Shown here one piece after another: positions 45,801-56,904 of a stretch of 64,000 nucleotides of DNA. The notes under the pieces are model-generated. The model had not been told where the DNA came from, made no database searches, and worked only from the letters and a program-made list of their open reading frames with translations. Made by a program: the position numbers and the translations under genes. The DNA is from Odontocerum albicorne (lineage: Eukaryota > Arthropoda > Insecta > Trichoptera > Odontoceridae): NCBI GenBank assembly GCA_949825065.1, contig OX463838.1, positions 7,976,251-8,040,250 on the forward strand, given 5' to 3'. Position 1 is the stretch's first letter; the number at the start of each line of letters is the position of its first letter.

Positions 45801-46319
45801 TAACACATTTATTGATAAACAAAGAAATAAAACTATTTTAATATTTATATTATAAAATCAAACCAATTAAAGTGTTCGAGAAGCGCGCCTCCAATTCGAC
45901 AGTTCTTAACTCAAAATCCCGCTAAGTTAATTTTGATGCAGTTCTTTCAGGGCAGGACAAGACAATGGCAGGACAGGATAATGAAATGGATATTGTAATT
46001 TTGTATAAGATATCGCCCTGTAGGCGCAGCATATGATCTGTACTCACTGGTATATATCTTCCCCCAGTTCGACATATCCTACCTACTCGGTCTTACTTCT
46101 TCACAGGTTTGCAAACACATCTGAATTTAATGTCTCAAACTCCTTAAATATATATTAAGACACTTTTTCCCCACATAAAACGGATTTCTCCTATAGCATA
46201 ATGTGGGTCCGATTATTGTTTATTCGTATGTAAGAATATTAGGAAGGATTTTGTTTCATAGTAATAGACGGTGCCAAGAACTAATCAACTACGTCACTCA
46301 ATCAGTTTTGTATTAGGTG

Positions 46320-46740
46320 TTAAGATAAGTTGTGTCCGTTTTTTTTTTCAATTTGAAAATGAGCACCAAAAGTAAAACAAAATGGTGAATGTTATACGTC
46401 ATTCGAAAGAAAATTTTCTGCTTTACAAGATATTGTGTTTACTTTTACGTTATATATATTATTTTATTTGATTACAAGCCTTCAAAATGGAATGTCAAGT
46501 AGACGAAAGTGAGCATTTTCGACACCTCCTTCTGTTCGCGTTCAATCGAGGGAATAAAGTTGCCAAAGCAGCTCGCGATATTTGCGAAGTGTACGGTGAA
46601 GATGCTATGAATGAAAGGACAGCTCGTCGATGGTTTTTGCGTTTCAAAGACGTTTGAAAGACATGGAGCGTTCCGGACGACCAGTGGACTACGATGAAGA
46701 CCACTTAAACCATATTATTCAAAAAGACTCCCATTTAAAA
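46320..46740 (+). mobile_element. Mariner 5' part, second copy of the 1.4-2.1 kb family
   Basis: Terminus TAAGATAAGTTGTGTCCG, the same leader, and a start codon at 46487 (MECQVDESEHFRHLLLFAFN-like frame). A deletion at about 46650 shifts the frame and the element breaks off near 46740. No catalytic domain. Confidence 0.8.
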
Positions 46741-47043
46741 TGAACGAATGAGCAATATATTGCATTTAGAATGAACGTTTCAAACTCATGACACAGTCTA
46801 CATGAATCAATAGTTCCGTTTTTTTGCTTTTGCTTTGATTGATGATCTTTGAGAATAGGTACTTTTGTATCGGATTATACTTACATGGTATACAGTTGCA
46901 TTTGATGGTTTATTGCCACGTGGCAATCTCTTCAAATCAACCAGAAATGTTAACGCAAAAAAAATGGTAGAAGATCCATAATTCTTTGAAAATTTTATAT
47001 CACCTTAAATATATGATACCATTAGGAAACACGTATGTCTAAC

Positions 47044-47130
47044 CTTGTGAAGTGGCTGCACTAGCAGGGGATTGCACTGACATGGCCACCATCTCAGAGC
47101 CCGGACCCCCAAAGGCGCCAGGAGAATAAC
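47044..47130 (-). CDS. CUB-like extracellular protein, short linker exon
   Basis: 87 bp (29 codons) between a CTCCTTTCAG acceptor and a CACAAG|GTTAG donor, phase 1 on both sides. Reads GYSPGAFGGPGSEMVAMSVQ then SPASAATSQ. This is a Gly/Pro/Ser linker between the second half of the first CUB-like part (59645-59812) and the Gly-rich exon (31429-31619). Both phases fit. Alternative: a cassette that may be skipped without changing frame. Confidence 0.6.
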
Positions 47131-47359
47131 CTGAAAGGAGATTTTTTTATCGTAGTATTGGAACTCACGTTAACCTTGTGGAACTCCATATTAAAATATT
47201 GAACAATTAATTACTTTGGTAAAAACACTTATAGTGTAGATTAATCTTAATAGTGGAGAAACAATGCAGTTTATTGTTCAATATTCTGATATCTACCACA
47301 ATAGCAATACACTTCAAATGAAAAAGCAAAAACTAGACAAAAAATACAAACCACTATTC

Positions 47360-48252
47360 ATATGCTGCTGGGCTTAGTTTCCATTACATACCATTATTTT
47401 AATCAACAAATCACTATTCATATACTGATGGGCTTAGTTTCCATTACATACCATTATTTTAATCAACAAACCACTATTCATGTACTGCTGGGCTTAGTTT
47501 CCATTACATACCATTATTTTAATCAACAAACCACTATTCATGTACTGATGGGCTTAGTTTCCATTACATACCATTATTTTAATCAACAAATCACTATTCA
47601 TATACTGATGGGCTTAGTTTCCATTACATACCATTATTTTAATCAACAAATCACTATTCATATACTGCTGGGCTTAGTTTCCATTACATACCATTATTTT
47701 AATCAACAAACCACTATTCATATACTGCTGGGCTTAGTTTCCATTACATACCATTATTTTAATCAACAAATCACTATTCATATACTGCTGGGCTTAGTTT
47801 CCATTACATACCATTATTTTAATCAACAAATCACTATTCATATACTGCTGGGCTTAGTTTCCATTACATACCATTATTTTAGTCAACAAATCACTATTCA
47901 TATACTGCTGGGCTTAGTTTCCATTACATACCATTATTTTAATCAACAAACCACTATTCATATACTGCTGGGCTTAGTTTCCATTACATACCATTATTTT
48001 AATCAACAAATCACTATTCATATACTGATGGGCTTAGTTTCCATTACATACCATTATTTTTATCAACAAACCACTATTCATGTACTGCTGGGCTTAGTTT
48101 CCATTACATACCATTATTTTAATCAACAAACCACTATTCATATACTGCTGGGCTTAGTTTCAATTACATACCATTATTTTAATCAACAAACCACTATTCA
48201 TATACTGCTGGGCTTAGTTTCCATTACATACCATTATTTTAATCAACAAATC
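47360..48252. repeat. 60-bp satellite-like array, about 15 units
   Basis: Unit TGGGCTTAGTTTCCATTACA then TACCATTATTTTAATCAACA then AATCACTATTCATATACTGC. Units differ at only one to three bases. A plus-strand frame of 303 codons stays open because 60 is a multiple of 3 (period of 20 residues). There is no start context or other gene sign. A diverged single unit is seen near 53030-53090. Confidence 0.95.
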
Positions 48253-48299
48253 GGTAATATATTTTTTAACTAACAAATTCGCATTTTATTCTTCATATA

Positions 48300-48930
48300 T
48301 AGAAAATGCGAGCTTTGAGGCGAACACATGGAGCGACAACGTATAACAGAATACGAAATGAAGTGATAAGGGATGAATGTGAACTTAAAGCGGATATGTT
48401 GAGTATAATGAAGAAGAGCACGCTGAATTTGGGCATGTAGAACGAATGAATAGAGAAAACTAACAAAACAGATATATAGTGTAAAACTAAGTGAAAGGTG
48501 TTTGAGAGGATGATCAAGGAAAATATGGTTGAATCAAGTTAATGATATTCTAAAAGGAGGAAACATTGAAAACCAAATAAATCGTATAAGTTGTATGAGA
48601 AAGCGAATGGATGTAAGAGATTCTTAGGATGTGTGTCGAGATAGGAAAGTCTGGCGCTCTTCCTATCTGCTTACCCGTAAAACTAAGTGAAAGGTGTTTG
48701 AGAGGATGGTCAAGAAAAATATGGTTGAATCAAGTTAATGATATTCTAAAAGGAGGAAACATTGAAAACCAGATAAATTGTATAAGTTGTATGAGAAAGC
48801 GAATGGATGTAGAAGATGCTTAGGATGTGTGTCGAGATAGGAAAGTTTGGCGCTCTGTCCTATCTGCTTACCCCGACAGGGAAATGAAGTAATGGTATAT
48901 ATGTAGGTATGTATATTTGGCAAATGTTAA
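48300..48930 (+). mobile_element. Non-LTR retrotransposon tail with a partial duplication
   Basis: Good copy of the commonest tail: GTGAACTTAAAGCGGATATG, ATGAAGAAGAGCACGCTGAA, ending TACCCCGACAGGGAAATGAA and a TATG-type tail. The segment from AAACTAAGTGAAAGGTGTTT to GATAGGAAAGT is present twice (48485-48655 and 48680-48846). Confidence 0.85.
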
Positions 48931-49184
48931 TTGTATGTATACTCGTATATACCAAATGGACCAAACCCAAAAACCACATTTTTAGGTTATATAAATATCG
49001 ACAAACATATTTAGGTTATTTAAATATCGAACGTTGTAGAAAAGTGTAAAAGTCAGATAAATCGTCATTGAAAATATTTTTTGCTCACTCTAAAGATCTC
49101 CATCCTGGTATACTTGTATATATATTAGTGACATCAAAAGATACTAGTTTAGCATTATGAAGTAATTCTATGTTACAACAGTAA

Positions 49185-49395
49185 GGATTCGACCAACATA
49201 TAAACATTCGGTAGAAGCGTGTATGTCGGTACCAGTTCGAACAGAATTCAGTCTTGTTTGTGCTCCCTTGAAGATGAGGTGAAAACCTTAAAACCGGTAG
49301 GGTTATACCGTTACAAAAAATGGAATAAACAGTGTTTGATAAAAACAAATTCCAATGTATTTAAACCTCGACAATGTTAATGCCTAACTATAAAT
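49185..49395 (+). mobile_element. HH-A repeat, single arm
   Basis: Starts near CATTCGGTAGAAGCGTG and ends AATGTTAATGCCTAACTATA. Hammerhead-like motif decayed: TTGAAGA for CTGAAGA and AAAACCGG for GAAACCGG. Confidence 0.75.
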
Positions 49396-49399
49396 AATA

Positions 49400-50110
49400 A
49401 AAAAAATAGTGAACGAAAACTTGATGGAGAGAAAAAATAACGTCAATTTGATGTATTTATTTATGTTTACATTTGATAGAAGTTAAACCCAATTACATCA
49501 AACATAAAAAAATATTCAAAGCCTAAAAAAACATAATGACAGCAGGATCAATGTTATGTATGAAGTGACTCAGATATATGTACAGGAAACTTCATCCTCA
49601 ATTTATCCACCGATATGCGAGATATATTGATATCGCAAAATTTATTCAAAAAAGTCATTCCGTATAAGAATGGTGATGCTTTTAACAGTTCAGTTTGTCA
49701 ATCAATAAACGGTTTTCTATTTTCCCGTTAGCAATTTGTATATGTATAAACAGGTGCGTAGATCTTTTCTAACACTTAAGGAGTAATATTCAAGTATACC
49801 CATTAAAAATGTGGGTAAGGGCCATGGGTAAAATCCATATTCTGCGATAAAGGTATCACAAAAGTCTCTTTTGGACTCTCTCAAATATCAGGGGATTTTG
49901 TTATGTATCGATCGATGGCTAGGTGAAGCCTATTTCCCCATTTTATACATTTTGCGTTTTATAAAACATCTAAAGACAAAAAGAATAAAAAATTTCAAGC
50001 ACAAAATAGGGTGGGTGTATAGCCTTTCCCATCTCCAAACTTCACAAATTTCTCATTATTTTAATAACTTAGCAATAGTTGTACTTCGTGGAATTGTAGC
50101 TTCATAAAAA
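49400..50110. other. Intron sequence, no feature recognised
   Basis: AT-rich; no exon or known repeat seen. Confidence 0.4.
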
Positions 50111-50114
50111 AACT

Positions 50115-50291
50115 TAATGTAGCTTAGTTGTTACATGGTAGAGGAATACCAATAAATGTGTGGTTAAATCAAATTATTAATATTTAAAAAAAAATGTAAA
50201 AGTCAGAAAATTTATAGAAACTGTAAGTTAATTGTTGTACTGGCCGTCTGTCTTATCTACCTACCCCGACAGAGAAATGGCGTGATGGTAT
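50115..50291 (+). mobile_element. Non-LTR retrotransposon tail, diverged, split by a transposon
   Basis: ACATGGTAGAGGAATACC to CCCCGACAGAGAAATGGCGT then GATGGTATG. The TATG-type tail resumes after the DDE element (50856: CATGTACGTATT). Confidence 0.65.
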
Positions 50292-50855
50292 GGGGTCTTT
50301 CGAATTGAGCGTTTTTTTCTATTCTATTTTTTTTATAATTCTAGAATAAAACACACAATTTGCTTTGATTATAAAAAAAACTTTTTATTGGTCATTAAAG
50401 TATAATGTATGACATTTAAACACAAAAAAACAATACCCGCCAAATGTCCACCTCTTGCAGCTCCACAAATATCCACTCTTTTGTCAAAATTTTCGATGAC
50501 ATTTTGGCATAATTGCGGTTCTAACTGACCAATAACGCGAATAATTTAGTCTTTCAGCTCAGGAATTGATTGTGGGTCATTCTTATAGACTTGGCTTTAC
50601 ACGTAACCCCAGAGAATATAATCCAACGGTGTCAGATCACATGATCTTGGTGGCTAATTAAAATCACCGTTTGCGGAGATTACAATACATAAAATAATTC
50701 TCAATTTTAACGCGTTGTTGTATTGTATACGGCTCCATTTTTATAAATGTCATACATTATACTTCTCAAATGTCACAAGACGAAGGCAAGTTCGTGAAGC
50801 CATCTGTGTTTTATCAAAAAATTTAAAAAACCGCTCAATTTGAACGACCCTTTAT
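50292..50855 (-). mobile_element. DDE transposon (IS630/Tc1-like), internally deleted, copy 2
   Basis: Same ends (AATTGAGCG and AAACCGCTCAATTTGAACGA) and the same fused N- and C-terminal remnant as 23283-24101, on the minus strand and without an HH-A insertion. It therefore shows the empty site of that insertion (ATTAAAGTATAATGTATGAC). Inserted in a retrotransposon tail. Confidence 0.8.
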
Positions 50856-51004
50856 GCATGTACGTATTTCACTAATAACATATATCATCTTGGCTAGACT
50901 TTTCTTCCGACTGATGAAAGCTGTAAATAAGTACTCCATAAAAAAAAGTAAAGATTAAAAATCATAACATTCCTGTAAAACGAAACAAGTTATTACACTT
51001 TTTG

Positions 51005-51430
51005 TTATATGCGGTTCAATCTGACGAGCTCATTACTATGTAACAATTTCTTCCAACCAACCAGAAAGATGTTAAAGAGACCTTAAGTGCAAGTCAGATA
51101 AGATTTTTTTAAATCTGGATTCTTAGGAGAATCTAATTTGCAACACTCGACTTGAAAGACAAGCGTCCGAACATTTAGGTCATGGAAATCGTCAACATTT
51201 TATCTAAAATATAACTCACCCTAAAACAAAATCCTTTTAAAACATGTTCATTTAAAATATGGTTTAGATATTTCAAATACTAGATGAATATGCAAATGAT
51301 GTTTTGGTTGGCAAGATGCTGGATTTCCACCCGAGGGTTTCGGATTCGACTTCCGATGGTACCAAAAAATAGAAAATGGATCCAATCTGATAAAAGAGTT
51401 CATCTGTCAGCAATATTTGCACATACCGAG
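51005..51430. mobile_element. Two old SINE copies
   Basis: Minus-strand copy at 51005-51195 (AACAATTTCTTCCAACCAAC, later GGTCATGGAAATCGTC). Plus-strand fragment at 51295-51375 (GGCAAGATGCTGGATTTCC, GATTCGACTTCCGATGGTAC). Both decayed. Confidence 0.55.
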
Positions 51431-52065
51431 TACGTGTCCACGTGTTGTTGCCTAGTCATGTGCAGTAGTGCAATGACGAACCGCAAGCCCCGTCCTACTT
51501 CAGAAGTTCTTAACCCGAAGGTTCAATTACTGGTGTAGAAGGAAATATTTTGTCTCAGCCACGCTATTCTATATTTCTGAATTACCGTTTCGGATATTGG
51601 AAAGGAATAAAGTAAATCAGGCATTAAGTCATATGTACTCGAATCGGACAGTATCAAATTTTTCTAAGATAACAGTACATAATAGTATTTTGATACCTGC
51701 TTTGATTTATTAATAACTATTTTATAATGGAACGTGGACATGGAAAGGAGCCGAATAATTGTTGTAGAAATATGCATGTACCGAAAAGAGTACATGGGTT
51801 AACAATATATGGCAAAATACAGAATGAAGTGATTGGAGATAAATGTGAAGGTCTGATATGTTGAGTAAGATGAAAAGAGTAGGTACTCTCAGATGGTTTG
51901 GGCATATAGAAAGAATGAATGAAGAAAGATTAACAAAACAAATATTCAGTGCAAATGTGAGTGAAAGAGGAAGATCAAAGGAAGTATGGTTGGATCAAGT
52001 GAATGATATTATGATAGAAGGAAACGTAAAAAGTTAAATAAATTGTAGGAGCTGCATAAGAATGT

Positions 52066-52484
52066 GTATATTGTAATTTATTTTTAACAAACACTGTTTA
52101 TTCCACTTTTTGTGACGGTATAACCCTACCGGTTTCAAGGCTTTCACCTCATCTTCAGGGGAGCGCAAACAAGACTAAATGCTGTTCGAACTGGTACCGA
52201 TATACACGCTTCAACGGTTGGGGGCTGGGGGGTGAGGAAGGCACGGGATAATTTCGGCCAAAAGCGGAGAGATTTTGGGGATATAACTGTTCAACAGATG
52301 TTCCGATCGGTATACTGACTTAGAAATTTCTAGGGCCTCTATTACAGATTAGAGATGAAAGCCTTGAAACCGGTAGGGTTATACCGTCACAAAAAAGTGG
52401 AATAAACAGTGTTTGTTAAAAATAAATTGCAATGTCTTTAAAACTCCACAACGTTAATGCCTTAACTATAAACAACAACAGAAT
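52066..52484. mobile_element. HH-A repeat, inverted pair with 12-bp target duplication
   Basis: Starts TTGTAATTTATTTTTAACAA and ends AATGCCTTAACTATAAACAA. AGAATGTGTATA lies on both sides. The left arm (minus) is longer than the right arm (plus, starting near 52345), which lacks the 5' half of its ribozyme-like motif. Confidence 0.85.
52117..52166 (-). ncRNA. Hammerhead-ribozyme-like motif (HH-A), complete
   Basis: Minus strand: CCC, CTGAAGA, T, GAGGT-GAAA-GCCTT, GAA, ACCGGT, A, GGG, identical to the 545-594 and 23828-23877 copies in all stems and core bases. Confidence 0.4.
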
Positions 52485-52857
52485 GTGTATAGATGAAGAA
52501 GAGATGAAATAAGTGTATCGAGATAGGAATGCCTGGCGCTCTGTCTTCTCTGTCAACCACGAAAGGGAAATGGTGCGATGGTATGTATGCATGTGAAGGG
52601 TATCATACGAAAGAGGAAGAAAAGTATATAAATATTGAAATGAAAAAAAAAATCTTCAAAATATCGTCTTAATTGCAATTTTGAATTTAACGAAAAATAA
52701 GAACAATTTATGGTTCTCAATCATTCCCACAAGTTGAGTCGGAATATTGAAAATAAGCTTATTGTGATTGATTGTTAAAATTCCATTAATCAAAACTTGT
52801 TGAGGCTTTTCGGCTTGTTGGTTTTTGAAATTCCAAACTTTTGAAAAGGCCCAATCA

Positions 52858-52920
52858 ATCAGTGGGGGCAGAGGCGCGCCGGGGATGGCCCGGGCGGGTT
52901 GGCCCCGGGCCCGGGAGAGA
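52858..52920 (-). other. G/C-rich exon-like island, possible cassette exon
   Basis: About 63 bp of very high G/C (CCGGGCCCGGGGCCAACCCG on the minus strand) follow an AAAGCAG acceptor. They could be entered in phase 1 (G|GT CTC TCC), the phase of the exons on either side, reading LSRARGQPARAIPGAPLPPL. No convincing donor in matching phase follows. Either a cassette linker exon with an unrecognised donor or a non-coding island. Confidence 0.25.
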
Positions 52921-53149
52921 CCTGCTTTAAATAAACTCGACGAGTATTGGTGGTAAATCGGGTTGAACCCTTGGAATTGAAACTCGTAACCAAGAATATA
53001 AACAACCATTGGATAAATTGTAAACCGTTATTCATATATTGTTATGTTTCATTTACATAATCCACTATTATTTTAAGCAACAAATATTTGTTATATTAAG
53101 CAATAAAACTCTCATTTTAATTGATAATAATAATAATAAAAGAACAATT

Positions 53150-53240
53150 CATAGGTAGTACTCTTTAGAGAGCAAACTCTCAAGTGCGCTCCAAGTCGGG
53201 ACTCGAACCCACTACTAATGACAAATTAGAAATATTATGA
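53150..53240 (-). mobile_element. tRNA-like SINE fragment, third family
   Basis: Reverse of GGGTTCGAGTCCCGACTTGG (B-box-like) and AGAGTTTGCTCTCTAAAGAG. It matches the ends at 23110-23180 and 42150-42230. Confidence 0.6.
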
Positions 53241-54057
53241 TACAAAATAAATATACATAAGTTGAGAGTAAAGAAAGAAAGGTGGTAGCTACAGCCAATA
53301 AATTAGGTACTTCGCTACATCTGTATTTGTTAATATTTGGTAAGAAAACAGCGAGAAACTTATCAATGAGAGACAGTTTACAAAGATACGTGTGTTGTGT
53401 ATGTGTGTTGTGTATGTGTGTAGTGTTTATACATTGTGTAACACCCGGTGACGATCAACGGAAGCAGGGTGATGGCGGACCTCAATACCTTTCGATTTAA
53501 ACCCCATGTATGTTCCGCGATATTCAGTAGTTCTCAAGTAATTTAGATTTTTGTGAAATTTGAGTAAAACCCCGATTTTAGACTAAACTTCGTAAGTGTG
53601 ACTAAACTATTTGCTCTGCGATCGTGATTTTTTTTGGGAGTAGTTTAATAATGAGCCTTACAACTTATCTTAAAAACTACTCACGTTCATGGAGAATTAA
53701 CCCTTCAAATTTCATTCGGCTAGTACTAGAGTATCATGTTGAAAAATTTACTCAAATGGTACAAGCCCCAAAAATCGATATTTTTTCTATAAGTCAAAGA
53801 CTACTTTAAAGGGTGAAAATATGTGTTCTAATGTAACTGCGCTACTTATCAGAATTATCAGGTAGCAGCGGGTGGTTGACGTTGACAAAAATAGCTAATC
53901 AAAACACGATCGTGATTTTTTATACATTTTTTACATCAAATGTTCAAAATGAGCACCATTGTTAGTTATGCATAGCCTACACCTTCTCAAAAAGTTTATT
54001 TTGAGCTTGCGGAATGTTTTTTTTTTCTCTAATTTTCATTTGGGCCTGTGTCAGTTT
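53241..54057. other. Intron sequence with a GT-rich stretch
   Basis: TGTGTTGTGTATGTGTG repeats at 53390-53430. No exon recognised. Confidence 0.45.
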
Positions 54058-54142
54058 TTGCCTTAATAACCCCTTCTGGGGCTTAAGGCAAATAACCCCA
54101 TTCGTTATAATAACTCCATCTGGGGTTATTACAACGAATTGG
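54058..54142. repeat. Two adjacent strong hairpins
   Basis: Hairpin 1: TTGCCTTAA at the left and TTAAGGCAA at the right, with inner CCCC-TTCT-GGGG. Hairpin 2: CCATTCGTTATAATAACTCC, a 4-base loop, then GGGGTTATTACAACGAATTG. Both are far more stable than the AT-rich surroundings. Confidence 0.8.
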
Positions 54143-55849
54143 TGCAAAAATGAATTCACATGTTTTGATCAATTAAGAGCTCAGCATCACAGGAGGATAA
54201 TCCTTCAGTGACAGACTGTTGAGTCTATAGAAAGTTTAAGACGAAGAAGAAGATATAAAAGCCTAGCAACTGCGTTGAAAAGAGTCTGGAGTCTGATCAA
54301 AATAAATACATTTAGGAAATGTAAGTGGATGGTTGATTTTTTGCTTATTACATAAATAATAATAAAATATAAATGTCTTTTATAGCGCTGTTTCGAAGTT
54401 AAATTATCACTTGAAAGTGCTGCTATTTTTCAATGTATCTATGGCAACTAGTTCAAGGCGTCAACGAATAAACTCAGATATAATACGGTATGAAAGGAAT
54501 TTATAAAAACTAGGATGCCAACTAATTCATAACCAAATTTACTATCCTAAAGTTTATTGGCACCTGTCCTGCTGTTAATACAATTCCAACAGATATTATG
54601 ATTAATACGATGTAAGAATGAAGAAGGATTAGAGAGAGTTTAAAAAGTCCAACTAGGTTTGTTGAGGCATTTTTAAAAGTTCATGTCTCTAGTTACTACA
54701 ATAATAAAATGTGTAAGTACAACATTCTTCAGTTATCCCCAGGGGGTGTGTTCCTAGCAAATATGCTAATAATTAATTTGAGAGACATGAAGACTCGGAC
54801 TCAAGACAACTTATACCATATTTGTCAAAAGTGTACGTGATTTGTAGACTACGATAAGGACAGTTACCTTGAATCAAAGTCAATAATTAAATTTCTTACA
54901 TAAAAAAGTGTATAGCTATGCAATACATTTGTATTTACTAATATTTATATGTATAATATTGTTTCAATAAAATATGTATTCAATTAAAGGTGTATAATAT
55001 TGTTTCAATAAAAGATGAATTCAATTAAAGATGTATAATATTGTTTCAACAAAAAATATACACAGGTACAAGATAATACAATAATATTTAATAAACGTTT
55101 TTTGTCTTCCTCTCGATTATCCGAACTTTAACGTTATCCTGACCACATTCATTCCCCTTTCAGTCCGAATAGTCAAAGATCTACTGTATTTCTTGTTTAA
55201 GGACTAAATAATCAAGTTAACCAAGTGTATATTTGCACGGACCCATAAATTTTTCACTTTATAAAAGTACAATTTAAGTTTTTATTTTAAACTTTTCTTA
55301 AACATATAATTTACTCTTTCCCTAAAAAAAGGGTTGAATGTAAATTGTCCAATATTTATTGATCAGAAGAAACTTAAAATTATAATAAATTCCAATCATT
55401 CAAAAGAAAACTGTAAAAGATATTTTAGAAAGGAAAATATTACGTTTTGAACTTAAATTCTGAACCTTTAAATTATCGCGCTTATAATATCTTTTGAATC
55501 GACTTCCTACATTTTTTAAATTTATAAATATTATTAATATTAGTGACCTCCATGACCTAAAATGTCATGTTCATTACCCGATACCGATCGAAATCGTCCC
55601 AGATCATTTTTTTTCATAATCAAGCCGTTTAAAATATTTCTGATTAGTAGAAAATTATCACTAATATGGCAATAAACCTACAAAATTGTTATGGAACGGT
55701 GAAAAAATACGTGTTTTTTTATTTTTGTTTATTTTATTTTTAAATGTATTTATTTAAAATATTACCTCGAATATGAAATTCACAATTAAAAATCGTTCAG
55801 TATCAAAATATCTTAAGATATAAGTCCACAATAGTATTTGGTGCCAACT
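54143..55849. other. Intron sequence with a 39-bp repeat and a SINE remnant
   Basis: Bases 54945-55045 hold three units of TATAATATTGTTTCAATAAA with TTCAATTAAAG. Bases 55545-55690 resemble a decayed plus-strand SINE (GTGACCTCCATGACCTAA, later TATGGCAATAAACCTAC). Nothing else. Confidence 0.5.
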
Positions 55850-56300
55850 TTGTCATATGGAAGTGAAACGTGGAAAAGCTATATAAATGCTGTGGAAATG
55901 CGTGATTTAAGACGCATATATTGAGTGATAATATGTGACAGAATACGGAATAAAGTGATAAAAGATAAATATGAACTTATGTCTGATAAACCAAGTAAGA
56001 CTACGAAAATCATGCTGAGATGGTTAGTGCATGTGAAACGAATGAATGAATAAAGGTCAACCAAACAGATATACATATAATGCAAATGTGAGTGGCAGGC
56101 GCGAGAGAAGAAAACCAAGAAAAATATGTTAAAATCAAGTGATTGATATTCTGAAAGAAGAGAACGTATAAAATCAGAGAAAACGTAGAAGTTGTATGAA
56201 TATGTGTTTGAGTGTAGAAGAGGCTAAGGATATGTGTCGAGATGGAAAAGTCTAACGCGTGTCCTTTCTGCCTACCTAGACAGCAAAATGGCGATAGAAA
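55850..56300 (+). mobile_element. Non-LTR retrotransposon tail
   Basis: Starts near TGGAAGTGAAACGTGG and runs through ACAGAATACGGAATAAAGTG, AAGACTACGAAAATCATGCT, GAAAACCAAGAAAAATATG to TGTCGAGATGGAAAAGTC and GACAGCAAAATGGCG. Frame broken in several places. Confidence 0.8.
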
Positions 56301-56904
56301 ATAAACGCGAACTGAAGAGTAAAAATTCATTATAAATGCTTACGCCCACCGTTTTGTTAATATGGAGAACCACTTCAACAGACAAGGCCTATAAAGAAAA
56401 AGTCTTATTTTTTAGTAATAAAGTTCATACTAGTATATATTTCCTTAATACATCAACGCCCAGCTAAAATATTCACACTAAGCATCCACATCGTTACTCT
56501 TACTTACAAATCCACACGATATCACTACTCTTGTAGGCGGGATACAACAAAAATCACAACTCTCACTCGACAATGTGTTGTAAATTATTTATGTAATATA
56601 TAATTGCTAAATGTGTTCGCTTTCTGCCTATTTTAATATTATAGTATATAATATATTAGATAAGGAAACACAATGGCGCGATGTATGAACTTAAAGATGA
56701 TGAAAATATTTTAGATCGGAATATAATCACGAAATATATATTTTATCATCCTTACTTGACATTTTAGTTAAACACAAGATTAAAATATGTGTGTGCTCTA
56801 TCGATATTTCAAATGAATCAAGAAAGTGGATTGATTTTTGTTGCATATACGAGTATGTAAACGTTCATTTTGTATTATGATGCTATGAAAACAACAAAAC
56901 GATA
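56301..56904. other. Intron sequence, no feature recognised
   Basis: AT-rich, no exon-like segment. Confidence 0.4.

Larger units (their letters stand above)
51715..52600 (+). mobile_element. Non-LTR retrotransposon tail split by an HH-A insertion
   Basis: The tail runs to AGAATGTGTATA at 52065, is interrupted by HH-A, and resumes with the same AGAATGTGTATA at 52485, then GATAGGAATGCCTGGCGCTC and a GGTATGTATGCATG tail. This dates HH-A after this retrotransposon copy. Confidence 0.85.

Noticed and set aside
47362..48273. 303-codon plus-strand open frame
   Set aside because: A 60-bp tandem array whose period is a multiple of 3 explains it fully; no splice, promoter or family sign.
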